Assembly: GCA_001899635.1 (NCBI GenBank)
Contig: MKVQ01000022.1
Span: forward strand, 99,816 to 163,815
Reading direction: 5' to 3'
DNA: 64,000 bases
Source of the DNA: Myxococcales bacterium 68-20
GTDB taxonomy: Bacteria > Myxococcota_A > Polyangia > Polyangiales > Polyangiaceae
The position numbers were made by a program, and so were the translations under genes. This document shows positions 8,681 through 21,034 of this stretch, piece after piece (within the stretch, counting starts at the first letter, position 1; each line of letters begins with the position of its first letter). The notes beneath the pieces were generated by a model. That model was not told where the DNA came from and ran no database searches. It worked only from the letters and a program-made list of their open reading frames with translations.

Positions 8681-8986
8681 GATGCGCTTCCGAGCAACTC
8701 GAATGCCAGCCAGTTCCATCGGCCGAATCCTGGATCAAGACCCGGCGTGGCGCCAGTCTGGCGCAAGCCGCGACCGGGCGATGACGCTTCGCGCGCCAGG
8801 CCCGGCGGCCCTGCGCTCGTCGTCGGCGTAGCCCGAGACGGGACGGGCTGCACCGCCCGCCCTCACGATCATCGTGGGGGCCGGATGCAGCCATCGCCAT
8901 CCGAGGCGGTCAGTCGACCCAGGCCGAAGCAACGCGGGTGCCACGTCGCGCTGACCGAGGGCGCGCGGCAGGCCCCCTCACTGCGG

Positions 8987-12808
<3,822 letters not shown>

Positions 12809-12814
12809 GAGCGT

Positions 12815-13762
12815 TCAACCTGACTTGGCGTTCTTGGAGGGTTTGGACTTGTGCGCGACGGCCAGCACCACCTCGAAGTGGGGCTTCTTGGCCTCGCGAC
12901 AGGCGACTTCGCAGAAGGAGACGGCGAGCCCAGCGCGCGCGAAGAGCCCGCGGAGGGTGCGCGGCGAGAAGCCAGGGTGGCGCTCGCCGTAGGGCGCGGT
13001 GATCTCGAGCTGCTCGTGGTGATCGAGCGAGAGGAGCACGAGCCTCCCGCCGGGGCGGAGCACGCGTGCGCACTCCTCGAGCGCGCGCTGCGGATGTTCG
13101 GCATACGTCAGCGTGTGGAAGACCACGACGGAGTCGAACGATCCGGCGCGGAACGGCAGATCGTGGACGTCGGCGACGCGTGCCGTCACGTTCTCGTGCC
13201 GGGAGAGCCTCTGCTTGGCCGCGTCGATCATGCGCGCGCTCGCGTCGACGCAGGTGAGCGAGCGGCAATACGGCGCGAGGTAGCCCGCGGCGGCGCCGTC
13301 GCCGGAGCCGACGTCGAGCACGTCGCCGAGATCGAGGAGCGCGGCGAGCCCGACCGCAAGCGACTGCCAGGTGCGGCCCGGTGAGTAGTGCCGCTCCATC
13401 TCGCCCGCGAACGACTCCGGCAAGCGGCCGCGCTGCTCGGCCTGCAGCTCCTCGAGCCTGCGGCGGTCGCCCTCCAGCGTCGGATCGGACGAGCCCATCG
13501 CTTCGTCGAGGACGAGCCGTGCCGTGCCCGGCAGCTTGTCGAGCGCGAGGGCGTAATACGCGTGCTGCCCGTCGCGTCGGTCACGCACGAAGCCCGCCTC
13601 GCGGAGCCGGGCGAGGTGCGTGGACACGCGCGACTGCGAGATGCCGGTGACGCGGACGAGGTCAGTGACGCTGAGCTCGCGCTCACGGAGCAACGCGCAG
13701 AGCCGCATGCGACTCTCGTCGCCGAGCAGGTTGAGCGTACCGACGTAGTGCGCCAGGTCCAT
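12815..13762 (-). CDS. sahR: ArsR-family regulator fused to a SAM-methyltransferase domain (SahR-like)
   Basis: 315 aa. Residues 1-90 form an ArsR-type winged helix (LLGDESRMRLCALL, then SQSRVSTHLARLREAGFV as recognition helix). Residues 125-300 form a UbiE-like Rossmann methyltransferase fold with VLDVGSGDG (148-156) and VLRPGGRLVLL. This fusion is the architecture of SahR, a repressor of the S-adenosylhomocysteine/methionine cycle described in Proteobacteria, in which the methyltransferase fold serves as an effector-binding domain. Lying 6 bp upstream of metH fits that role closely. Whether it still has catalytic activity is unknown. Its expression is probably autoregulated together with metH. 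Confidence 0.85.
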   Translation of the reverse strand: MDLAHYVGTLNLLGDESRMRLCALLRERELSVTDLVRVTGISQSRVSTHLARLREAGFVRDRRDGQHAYYALALDKLPGTARLVLDEAMGSSDPTLEGDRRRLEELQAEQRGRLPESFAGEMERHYSPGRTWQSLAVGLAALLDLGDVLDVGSGDGAAAGYLAPYCRSLTCVDASARMIDAAKQRLSRHENVTARVADVHDLPFRAGSFDSVVVFHTLTYAEHPQRALEECARVLRPGGRLVLLSLDHHEQLEITAPYGERHPGFSPRTLRGLFARAGLAVSFCEVACREAKKPHFEVVLAVAHKSKPSKNAKSG

Positions 13763-13774
13763 GTATCTGCCTAT

Positions 13775-13795
13775 GCGGATGAGCGGATGGCATCC
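13775..13795 (-). promoter_or_regulatory. Candidate operator upstream of sahR-metH
   Basis: 12-33 bp before the sahR start is a direct repeat, GCGGATG-A-GCGGATG, running into the 5-1-5 palindrome GGATGGCATCC (13785-13795). Its position just ahead of an autoregulated operon suits a repressor site. It has not been matched to a published SahR motif. Confidence 0.35.
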
Positions 13796-13896
13796 TGGTC
13801 GGCCACTGCCCTGCTGTCAAGGTCGACACCTCGGACGCGCCGGATGCCGCCCGGTGCCGCTCGAGCGCGACCTCGAGGCGACCTCAGGCCTGCAGG

Positions 13897-13930
13897 ACAA
13901 AAGCACGAAGCCCCCACTTTCGCGGGGGCT
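13897..13930 (-). terminator. Rho-independent terminator of RNase P RNA
   Basis: On the minus strand AGCCCCC-GCGAAAGT-GGGGGCT forms a 7-bp stem, followed by TCGTGCTTTTG. It begins a few bases past the predicted 3' end of the RNA. Confidence 0.8.
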
Positions 13931-13935
13931 CCGAG

Positions 13936-14382
13936 GTCGACGTCGTCCGTAAGCCGAGTTCTGTTCCGCGCCGAGGTCACCCGCGACGCGGCGGCGTATC
14001 ATTCCTCTAGGACGACCGTTACCGGTCGCCTCGAGCAGCCTACCCGCGGGCTCGGACGAGCCGTCCGTCACCGCCTTCTCGGATCTTGCGACCTTCGAAG
14101 GCGGCACGCCCGCCTATGTGGCCTTGCTCCCGATGGGGTCTGCCTCGCCGTCACCGTTACCGGAGACGCGGTGGGCTCTTACCCCGCCGTTTCACCCTTA
14201 CCTGGCGGGCATCGCGAGCGAAGCCAGCCAGGCGGTCTTTTCTCTGTTGCACTTTCCTTGGCGTTTCCGCCACCGGGCGTTACCCGGCATCGCGCTCTGC
14301 GGAGCTCGGACTTTCCTCCCGTCACGGTGCCGCTCCCTTGCGAGAGTGACCCACGACCGGCGATCGCCTGTACGGCGTCGAC
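13936..14382 (-). ncRNA. rnpB: RNase P RNA (bacterial class A)
   Basis: The catalytic RNA of RNase P, which matures tRNA 5' ends. Class A hallmarks read on the minus strand: GAGGAAAGTCCGAGCTCC near the 5' end, AGTGCAACAGAGA, GGGTGAAACGG followed by GGGGTAAGAGCCCACCG (the L15 region that binds the CCA end of pre-tRNA), AGACCCCATCGGGAGCAAGGCC, and ACAGAACTCGGCTTAC near the 3' end. The ends are set by a perfect 7-bp P1 pairing, GTCGACG at 14382-14376 with CGTCGAC at 13942-13936, giving a length of about 447 nt. A promoter lies exactly upstream and a terminator exactly downstream. Confidence 0.96.
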
Positions 14383-14388
14383 AGGCGA

Positions 14389-14417
14389 AGCATGGGCCCG
14401 ACGCGCCTTCGGTGCAA
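14389..14417 (-). promoter_or_regulatory. Sigma-70-type promoter of rnpB
   Basis: The -35 is TTGCAC (14417-14412), the spacer is 17 bp, and the -10 is CATGCT (14394-14389). Seven bases downstream lands on 14382, the first base of the P1 helix of RNase P RNA, so the predicted +1 coincides with the structural 5' end. Confidence 0.7.
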
Positions 14418-14481
14418 GAGCCACGACCATCACGCGGTGATCACGCCGCCGAGCGGAGCGTTCACCGTACGTCAGGGCTCG

Positions 14482-15930
14482 TCACGTTTGCCGCGTCGGG
14501 CGCTCGTTGCGAGGACGGACGAACGCGAGGGCCGCCACGAAGGGCACGACGACGAGCCCGTAGCGACCGGCGCCGAAGAACACGGCGTGGGTCAGCGCCG
14601 TCGTGAGGATGACCGCAGCCGTGAGCGGGACGACGAGCGGCGCGCGCTCGAGGGCGCGCCAGCCGAGCGCGAGGATCGCCGCGGCGAGGGCGAGATACCC
14701 GACCGTTCCCGGAACGAGGACGCACGCGATGAGCCCGACGGCAGCGAGGCCCTTGCGGACCCACGGCGACGTCCAACACGACATGCGCGCTCGCTGCCCG
14801 GGAACGCCGCCGTCCGCGACGCGCATGCGGAAGAGCGTGACGAGCGCTGCTGCGAGGAGGAGCCGCGCCGCGAGCGTCTCGATCGCTCCGAGCGCGACCT
14901 TGGCGCCGTACGGGAAGCGCTCGGCGTTTGCAGTATGCAGGTACCACGGCGCAGCGCCGAAGTAGTCGAAGGTGACGCGCAGCTTCGCCGGAGCGCGCGC
15001 GAGCCAGGCCCCGGGGTGCCGGAGGATCTCCTTCTTCGCCTCGCGGCCGAAGCACTCGTCCTTGGCGGCCTCCTGGAAGACGTTCTTGCAGGCCTCCGGC
15101 ACGGCGAGCTCGTGCCACCCGCCGGTGTCGGTCTGCGTGCCGATCGCCAGATTCCATCCGCCGTTGACGCTGACGAGCGCGCAGCGCTCCATCCGCGAGC
15201 AGTTGCGTGCGGTCCACGGAGCACAGACCGCCAGGGTCGTGAGCGAGACGACGGCCGCGCCGAGAACACCGCGCCGAAGCCGCTTCCCCCCAGTCGCGTC
15301 CGAACGCTCCGCGACGCCCAGCGCCGAGCGGCGTTCGCGCGCCGTCGCGAGCCATCCGAGCACCGGCGCCAGGACGAGCGACTGCGGGCGCACGAGCGTA
15401 GCGACGCCCATCACGAGCCCCGTGAGCGCGAGCCATCGAAGCGGCTTGTCGGCGTCACGCGCGTGGGCAGCGAGGGCCGCGGCGACGACGAGGAGCGACG
15501 TCGTCACGCCCTCCGTCATCAGCGCCGCCGTGTACGGGACGAGCGCAGGATGAAGCGCGACCGCGAGGCCGGCCGCCAGCGCGAGCCGCGGGGACGACGC
15601 CTTCGCGACGAGCGACCACGCCGCGACGCCCGCCGCGGCGCCGAAGAGCGCGTTGAGGACCATGGCGACGACGGGCGTCGCCCCGAAGACGGCGTACCCG
15701 AGCGCGACCATCGCGGGGTACCCCACCGGGTAGTGCGCCGCGTACGTGACCGCGCCGTCCGGCCAGAGCCACGTGTACCCTCGCCCCTCGGCGAGGCGGG
15801 CAGCGAGCGTGTCGTAATAGGTGCCGTCAGCCGCCGCCGGGATCGTGCCTGCCGCCCAGGCGACGACCGCGAGCCGGACCGCGAGGCCGACGGCGGCGAC
15901 GACGAGCCCGCCGCGGCGCCCGGTGGTCAC
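14482..15930 (-). CDS. GT39/ArnT-like membrane glycosyltransferase
   Basis: 482 aa with a GTG start that overlaps the maf stop by 3 bp. It is a polytopic membrane protein with about ten hydrophobic helices. After the first helix comes the loop ADGTYYDTLAARLAEGRGY (34-52), whose acidic residues match the catalytic DxxxY-type loop of the dolichyl-phosphate-mannose mannosyltransferase / ArnT superfamily. Periplasmic loops carry HYPVGYPAMVALGYAVFG and MTEGVTTSLL, also typical of the family. It probably transfers a sugar from a polyprenyl-phosphate donor to an envelope acceptor; donor and acceptor cannot be inferred. A Cys-rich loop follows at about 270-300. Confidence 0.82.
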   Translation of the reverse strand: MTTGRRGGLVVAAVGLAVRLAVVAWAAGTIPAAADGTYYDTLAARLAEGRGYTWLWPDGAVTYAAHYPVGYPAMVALGYAVFGATPVVAMVLNALFGAAAGVAAWSLVAKASSPRLALAAGLAVALHPALVPYTAALMTEGVTTSLLVVAAALAAHARDADKPLRWLALTGLVMGVATLVRPQSLVLAPVLGWLATARERRSALGVAERSDATGGKRLRRGVLGAAVVSLTTLAVCAPWTARNCSRMERCALVSVNGGWNLAIGTQTDTGGWHELAVPEACKNVFQEAAKDECFGREAKKEILRHPGAWLARAPAKLRVTFDYFGAAPWYLHTANAERFPYGAKVALGAIETLAARLLLAAALVTLFRMRVADGGVPGQRARMSCWTSPWVRKGLAAVGLIACVLVPGTVGYLALAAAILALGWRALERAPLVVPLTAAVILTTALTHAVFFGAGRYGLVVVPFVAALAFVRPRNERPTRQT

Positions 15931-16604
15931 AGCCAGAGGCCCAGCTGCTCGAGCGCGACGATGACCTCACACGCAGGAAGGCCGACGACGTTCGAGTACG
16001 AGCCCTCGATCCGCGAGACGAGCCCTGCGCCGCGCCCCTGGATGGCGTAGGCGCCGGCCTTGTCGGTCCCCTCGCCGCTCGCGACGTATGCCCGCACGCG
16101 CTCGGCGGTCAGTGGACGGAACGTGACGCGGGTCTTCACGGTTTCTTCGTGGACCGAGCGCGCCGGCGCCTCGGGGGCCCCGATCGCGAACCGGGTCCAC
16201 ACTTCGTGGGTGCGCCCGGCGAGACGCGCGATCATCCGCTCCGCGTCCTCGGGGCTCGACGGCTTGCCGAGGATCGCCCCGTCGTCGATCACCGACGTGT
16301 CCGCGACGAGCACCGCTCCGGCTGCCGCGGCGATGTTGATGCCCTGGAGGGTATCGCCCCTAAGGAGGGGGCCCCCGACGAACGTCTTCGTGCTCGCCGC
16401 CTCGAGCTTCGCCCCGACGATCCGGACGAGGTAGGCCTCGGCCGCCTCTCCAGGAAGAGTCGACTCGTCGACGTCGACCGACGTGACGAGCGTCGGGATG
16501 CCCAGATTCGCGAGGATCTCGCGGCGGCGCGGCGATCCGCTCGCGAGGAGCAGCGGCTCGACATTGGAGAGCGGGCCGCGCGGAGGCGGGGATTGGCGGG
16601 GCAT
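15927..16604 (-). CDS. maf: Maf-family nucleotide pyrophosphatase
   Basis: 225 aa. Maf proteins hydrolyse non-canonical or pyrimidine nucleoside triphosphates (house-cleaning) and affect septation when overproduced. Motifs: LLASGSPRRREIL at the N-terminus (SxSxRR, 22-27), VADTSVIDDGAILGKP in the catalytic loop, THEVWTRFAI, and DKAGAYAIQGRG with SRIEGSYSNVVGLP at the C-terminus. An insert of about 20 residues separates the first helix region from the ADT loop. The ATG at 16604 is chosen over upstream options because it leaves only a short Pro-rich lead. It is divergent from the outer-membrane gene and coupled to the GT39 gene. Confidence 0.92.
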   Translation of the reverse strand: MPRQSPPPRGPLSNVEPLLLASGSPRRREILANLGIPTLVTSVDVDESTLPGEAAEAYLVRIVGAKLEAASTKTFVGGPLLRGDTLQGINIAAAAGAVLVADTSVIDDGAILGKPSSPEDAERMIARLAGRTHEVWTRFAIGAPEAPARSVHEETVKTRVTFRPLTAERVRAYVASGEGTDKAGAYAIQGRGAGLVSRIEGSYSNVVGLPACEVIVALEQLGLWL

Positions 16605-16665
16605 GCGGGCGACGTTCTTTTCCCAATGAAGCCGCCAAGTCAACTCTGGTATGGTGCGCGGGCTC

Positions 16666-17850
16666 ATGCGACGGGTGCTCGCCCGCAGGGCTTTGGCCTG
16701 TATCTCTCTCTTCTCCTTGCTCTGGCTGGGGGAGAATGATGCACACGCGCAGCAGTGCTCGAACCCGCTGGTGAGCACATGCATCAACAGCGATACGTTC
16801 TGGCCGCACGCCGGTCCGCAGCGCTTCGCCGCGGTCGGAAGTGCCGAGACGGTCGCCGAGCGTCAGGTCGCGTTTGGTCTCGTCACGAGCTACCAGTCGC
16901 GGCCGATCATCATCAAGGGCCCGTCGCCAGGCGGTGCCGGCAGCGAGCAGTTCGCGATCGACGACCAGGTCAACGCGAACTTCCTCTTCGCGTACGGCGT
17001 CACCGATCGGCTGCAGCTCGACGTCGGCATGCCGATCACGCTCGTCCAGACCGGCGCCGGCACGAGCCCGCTCACCGGCGGACGCGCCATCCGCGACACA
17101 GCCGTGCGCGACATGCGCTTCGGCTTCGCCTACGCCCTCGTCCCGCGAGAGCGCATCGATCTCCAGAAGGCCGCCGACGAGGGCGGGCCCGGAAAGGGCT
17201 TCGCGCTCGCCACACGGCTGACCTTCTCGGCGCCGATCGGCGACAACACGGATTTCGCCGGCGAGCGCACGATGGTGTTCTCACCGAGCATCGCGGCCGA
17301 CTACCGCGTGGGGCGCATGTTCTTCGGCGCCGACCTCGGCGCGCGCATACGCCCTGTGACGGAGTTCGCGGGCGCACGCGTCGGGAGTCAGCTCACGACC
17401 GCGCTCGGCGCGGGCTACGACATCCTCCCGCGCGACGTGCTCTCCGTGCTCCTCGAGGGGCGCGCCTACGTGAACTTCCCCGAGCAGCACACGAGCCAGC
17501 AGTCGGCGTTCGAGATCACGAGCCGTCCGAACGGAGAGACCATCGTCCCCGCGGAGTGGCTGCTCGGGCTCCGATCCGCGCCGATGCTCGGCGGCGATGT
17601 CTCGTTCTTCGGCGGCGGCGGCGGCCCCATCCCGATCACGTCGGGCCCCGTGACCGTACCGCGCTTCCGCTTCGTCCTCGGCATCACGTATGCGCCGATG
17701 AACCGCGACAGCGACGGTGACGGCGTCCCCGATCGGATCGATCGATGCCCAACCCAGGCCGGCGAACGCGGCGGCGAACGTCCTGGATGCCCAAGAGAAG
17801 AGCCGCCGCCGCCCATACCCGACGGCAACAAGGTGGAGACCCTGAAATGA
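16666..17850 (+). CDS. Outer-membrane beta-barrel protein with thrombospondin type 3 repeat
   Basis: 394 aa from the ATG at 16666; an ATG 15 bases upstream lies within a possible -10 (TATGGT). A signal peptide ends around AHAQ. The body alternates amphipathic strands (for example VTDRLQLDVGMPITLV, ALATRLTFSAPIGDN), as in a porin-like barrel. The end carries one Ca2+-binding thrombospondin type 3 motif, DSDGDGVPDRIDRCP, and a short Pro-rich tail. In OmpA-family proteins this linker normally precedes a peptidoglycan-binding domain, but here the protein stops, so that domain is absent. It is coupled by ATGA to the PPC-domain gene. Confidence 0.83.
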   Translation: MRRVLARRALACISLFSLLWLGENDAHAQQCSNPLVSTCINSDTFWPHAGPQRFAAVGSAETVAERQVAFGLVTSYQSRPIIIKGPSPGGAGSEQFAIDDQVNANFLFAYGVTDRLQLDVGMPITLVQTGAGTSPLTGGRAIRDTAVRDMRFGFAYALVPRERIDLQKAADEGGPGKGFALATRLTFSAPIGDNTDFAGERTMVFSPSIAADYRVGRMFFGADLGARIRPVTEFAGARVGSQLTTALGAGYDILPRDVLSVLLEGRAYVNFPEQHTSQQSAFEITSRPNGETIVPAEWLLGLRSAPMLGGDVSFFGGGGGPIPITSGPVTVPRFRFVLGITYAPMNRDSDGDGVPDRIDRCPTQAGERGGERPGCPREEPPPPIPDGNKVETLK

Positions 17851-18704
17851 CGGTAACGACGACCTCGAACGCGCGCCACGTGCTCTTCCGGCTCTCGGAG
17901 CCTGCACGCCTCCCCGACACCCTGCTCGGGACCCTGCGCGACGAGGTCGTCCTCGCCGGATGGATGCGCGCCAGCGGCGTGCTCCACGACGTGCAGCTTC
18001 GGTCCCCCAGCGGCACGTCGGTACGCGGCCTCGCCGGGAGCGTCCAGGTCGTCGCCCTCGAGGGCAGCATCGCTCTCTCGGAGGGAGACGTCACGTGCGG
18101 TCTGCGCGCTGTCCTCGCTCGCGAGACGGACACCGGCCTCGAGACGATCGCCGGCGAGATCGTCGACGCCCGCGTCGGTGCGCTCGAGGTGATGGTGACC
18201 GCGTTCGACGAGGTCACCGCGACGCGCCGGGCCGGCGTGTGGGACCTCACGCCGCCCGCACAGGGCGGCGCTCCTGCAGCGGCCGCAGCCCCTGCAGCCG
18301 TGCCCGTGGCTGTGCCCGTGCCCGCGGCTGTGCCCGTCCCCGAAGCGCCCGCCGCCCCGCCGCCCGCGCCGATTCAAGCGGCCCCCGCACTTGCCCCGAG
18401 CGAGCCCAAGCCGGCCGCGCCGAAGCCGTCGCCGACGTTCAGCGCGTCGGCGGCGATGCCCCTTCGTCCGATTCGGCCGCAGGTCGAGGAAGAAGAACAG
18501 GTCTACCCCGACGCGGGCGACGTCGTGGAACATTTCGCGTTCGGTCGCTGCGAGGTCGTGAAGAGCGACGGCGATCGCCTCCACCTCCGCCTCGGCAAGG
18601 ACGGACGCGTCAAGGAGATCGCGCTCGAGATGCTGCGCGTGACGCCGCTCCCGCCGGCCGAGGGCTCTGCGGGCCGGCACTTCAAGCTCGATCGCAAGCT
18701 CTGA
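17847..18704 (+). CDS. PPC (DUF296)-domain protein with Ala/Pro linker
   Basis: 285 aa, starting in an ATGA overlap with the outer-membrane gene. Residues 8-135 form a PPC/DUF296 domain (VLAGWMRASGVLHDVQLRS, SVQVVALEGSIAL, GEIVDARVGALEVMVTAF), a trimeric fold found in AT-hook proteins and stand-alone bacterial proteins. Then comes a Pro/Ala/Val linker of about 70 residues and a small C-terminal beta domain (HFAFGRCEVVKSDGDRLHL). There is no signal peptide, so the protein is cytosolic although its partner is exported. The function of bacterial PPC proteins is poorly known. Confidence 0.75.
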   Translation: MTVTTTSNARHVLFRLSEPARLPDTLLGTLRDEVVLAGWMRASGVLHDVQLRSPSGTSVRGLAGSVQVVALEGSIALSEGDVTCGLRAVLARETDTGLETIAGEIVDARVGALEVMVTAFDEVTATRRAGVWDLTPPAQGGAPAAAAAPAAVPVAVPVPAAVPVPEAPAAPPPAPIQAAPALAPSEPKPAAPKPSPTFSASAAMPLRPIRPQVEEEEQVYPDAGDVVEHFAFGRCEVVKSDGDRLHLRLGKDGRVKEIALEMLRVTPLPPAEGSAGRHFKLDRKL

Positions 18705-18710
18705 GCGAGC

Positions 18711-18737
18711 GGGCGCCCCCCGAGCGAGGGGGCGCCC
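18711..18737. terminator. Bidirectional hairpin between convergent genes
   Basis: A perfect 10-bp stem GGGCGCCCCC / GGGGGCGCCC with a 7-nt loop sits between the stop of the PPC gene and the stop of ygfZ. It suits termination from both sides, though no T-tract is present. Confidence 0.6.
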
Positions 18738-18762
18738 CTACACTACGCGCCGACCGGCGCGT

Positions 18763-19689
18763 TCACGCTCGGACGCGCACGACGCGGTCGCCGACACGGA
18801 GCTCCGTGCCGGGCTTGCACTGCGCCCACTTGAGCATCGCGATCGCGACGGGCTTGCCCGATGACGGCGCGACGACGGAGCTCTTCACGTCGCCAACCAC
18901 TGCGCCCTCGGGCGTCGTTACCGAATCACCCTTCCCGAGCGGCGTGTCGCCCTCGACGTCGAGGGGCACGAGCTTGCGCTTCACGTGCCCGCGGTTCTCG
19001 AGCATGTAGATGACCTCCTGCCCGAGGTAGCAGCCCTTGTCGAACGAGACCGCGAGCTTCTCGAGGCTCGCCTCCTGCGGGTAGAGCGTGCCGTCGACCT
19101 CGACGCCGAACCGAGGGACTCCGCGCTCGATGCGCACCGCGTCCCAGGCCGCGTCGTCGGCGATGGCGCCGCCGGCATCAGCGACGAGCGCTGCGATCCG
19201 CTCACCGAACGCCTCCGCCTCCGCGGCCGGCGCAGCAACGACGGCCCCGCCGAGCCCGAGTAGATCGAGCGTGCCGGCGTAGGGCGCCCCGAGCCCGGAC
19301 GGGACGTCCTTCGCCCGCGGGCCATGCAGATGCCAGAAGTCGAGGTCCGCGGCCTCGAGCTCGGCGTCCTCCATCACGAGGTAGTGGTCGAGCGTCTCGA
19401 TGATCGCATCCCGCATGTCGCGCGGAACGCCGAGCGCGAGCACGTCCTTCGTGCCTGCTGCTTCACGCCCGGGGACGGCAAAGAAGTCGGTCTGGATCCG
19501 CCCCTTCTTCTCGACGATGAGCCCGTACGCCCCGTCCGCCGAGCCCAGCTTCGCGAGATCGCAGGTGACGAGGCCGTTCAGCCAGCTCGTCCGCTCCGTC
19601 CCCTTCACGAGAATCCCCGTGCGATCCGCAGCCCGCACCGCAAGCACGGCCCCGCGTGCCGCCTTCGCCTCTCGGTCCCTCTCGCTCAT
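18763..19689 (-). CDS. ygfZ: Folate-binding protein YgfZ/CAF17 (GcvT-like)
   Basis: 308 aa. YgfZ binds tetrahydrofolate and supports repair or assembly of some Fe-S enzymes. The family signature KGCYLGQE is at 218-225, and the GcvT-like N-terminal fold shows WLNGLVTCDL (36-45) and KKGRIQTDFF (61-70). The ATG at 19689 is used because the upstream extension is Arg-rich and non-homologous. This adds to the Fe-S theme of the window. It is convergent with the PPC gene and divergent from the lipid-kinase-like gene. Confidence 0.9.
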   Translation of the reverse strand: MSERDREAKAARGAVLAVRAADRTGILVKGTERTSWLNGLVTCDLAKLGSADGAYGLIVEKKGRIQTDFFAVPGREAAGTKDVLALGVPRDMRDAIIETLDHYLVMEDAELEAADLDFWHLHGPRAKDVPSGLGAPYAGTLDLLGLGGAVVAAPAAEAEAFGERIAALVADAGGAIADDAAWDAVRIERGVPRFGVEVDGTLYPQEASLEKLAVSFDKGCYLGQEVIYMLENRGHVKRKLVPLDVEGDTPLGKGDSVTTPEGAVVGDVKSSVVAPSSGKPVAIAMLKWAQCKPGTELRVGDRVVRVRA

Positions 19690-19733
19690 GTGGCGTTTGT
19701 GGCACCGCCTCGACCGGAAGTGGAGTGGTAAAA

Positions 19734-19764
19734 TTGGGGCTCGCGCCCCAACCACCCGCAGAGG
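19734..19764 (+). repeat. Dispersed repeat, copy 1
   Basis: A 31-bp sequence: the palindrome TTGGGGCTCGCGCCCCAA, then CCACCCGCAGAGG. A near-identical copy is at 56861-56891. It lies between divergent genes. Confidence 0.7.
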
Positions 19765-19805
19765 CGCTTGACGAGGCCCCCCTCCGGACGTCAGGCTGCC
19801 GGGCA

Positions 19806-20846
19806 GTGCCCGGCATCGGCGTGATCTTCAACCCGCGCAGCGGGCGAAACCTGCGCGATCCGCGCGCCGCCCACCGGCTGGCACGCACGCTGGGAGATCG
19901 TGGCGTCATCCGTGAGGCCGGGTCCATCGACGAGCTCTACCGCGTGGCGGAGGACTTCCGGAAGCTCGACATCGACGTCCTCGGGATCAGCGGTGGCGAC
20001 GGCACCAACGGGACGACCATCACGGGCTTCCTCGACGTCTACCAGGGCAACGCCCTCCCGCAGATCGCGTTCCTGCGCGGCGGCACGATGAACACGGTGG
20101 CGAACGCGGTCGGCGTCCGCCGCGGCCGGCCAGAGGGACTGCTCGATCGCCTTTGCCGGGCCTACGTCGCGCGCGCGGCCCAACCGCTCGCGAACGTCGA
20201 GCGTCACGTGATGTGCATCCGTGGCGAGGGCGCGCGGGTGCCGGCGCGCAACTCGAGCTCGGACGACATCGAGTCCGCCCCCTCGTCGATGCGGCGGAGC
20301 CAGCCGCTCGGGACGAAGTACGGCTTCAACTTCGGAACGGGCGTCGTCTGCGGCTTCCTCTCGGAGTACTACGCCTACGGCCAGCCGCCGAACCCGGTCG
20401 TCGCCGCAAAGACGCTCCTCCGTGGCGTCGGGAGCGCCGCGATCGGGGGGGAGATGATCCGGCGCATGGCCGAGCCGTTCCGCGGGTCGGTCGAGCTGGA
20501 CGACGGGACGATCTGGCCCGAGCGTGACTACCTCTCCGTTGCAGGCGGCACGGTCGACCAGATCGGCCTCAACTTCCGCCCGTTCTATCGCTTCGCGGAG
20601 CGGCCCGACACGTTCCATCTCCTCGGCATCCACACCTCGCCCATGGGCTTCGTCTCGCAGCTCCCGCGGATCTGGCGCGCGGAGCCGATGAAGCCAGGTC
20701 ACACGTACGAAGCAGTGACGCCCAATGCGGTGATCCGCTCGGCGCGCTCCCCGCTCCGCTACATGATCGACGGCGACCTGCACGAGTGCGGCGGCCCGCT
20801 CCACGTGTCGATCGGGCCTCGCGTGCGAATCGTCGTCGGCACCTGA
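19806..20846 (+). CDS. Diacylglycerol kinase-family lipid kinase
   Basis: 346 aa from a GTG at 19806 (a second in-frame GTG lies 15 bases on). The N-terminal catalytic domain starts GVIFNPRSGRN, the nucleotide-loop motif SGGDGT is at 62-67, and FLRGGTMNTVAN follows (the GTxN step of the family). The C-terminal half carries the beta-sandwich seen in YegS/DgkB-type enzymes, ending YMIDGDLHECGG (DGE/DGD-type motif). It probably phosphorylates a lipid or sphingoid-like alcohol with ATP. A loop of about 30 residues with ARNSSSDDIESAPSSM is inserted after the central domain. Regulation is unknown. Confidence 0.87.
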   Translation: MPGIGVIFNPRSGRNLRDPRAAHRLARTLGDRGVIREAGSIDELYRVAEDFRKLDIDVLGISGGDGTNGTTITGFLDVYQGNALPQIAFLRGGTMNTVANAVGVRRGRPEGLLDRLCRAYVARAAQPLANVERHVMCIRGEGARVPARNSSSDDIESAPSSMRRSQPLGTKYGFNFGTGVVCGFLSEYYAYGQPPNPVVAAKTLLRGVGSAAIGGEMIRRMAEPFRGSVELDDGTIWPERDYLSVAGGTVDQIGLNFRPFYRFAERPDTFHLLGIHTSPMGFVSQLPRIWRAEPMKPGHTYEAVTPNAVIRSARSPLRYMIDGDLHECGGPLHVSIGPRVRIVVGT

Positions 20847-21034
20847 GCTGCGACGCCGGATGGCCCGAACGCCGGCGTCGGCGGGCTCGGCCTGCGTCGA
20901 ATGGTCGGCCTGGCCGCGGCGTTACCATGGTCGTGCTCCTTAGGCCCGCTGCGACACGACCCCAGCCACGCTGCCGACGTGCACGGACCACCGGCTTGCC
21001 TGGATTCGAGCCGCCCAATAGTCTGCGACGCACC

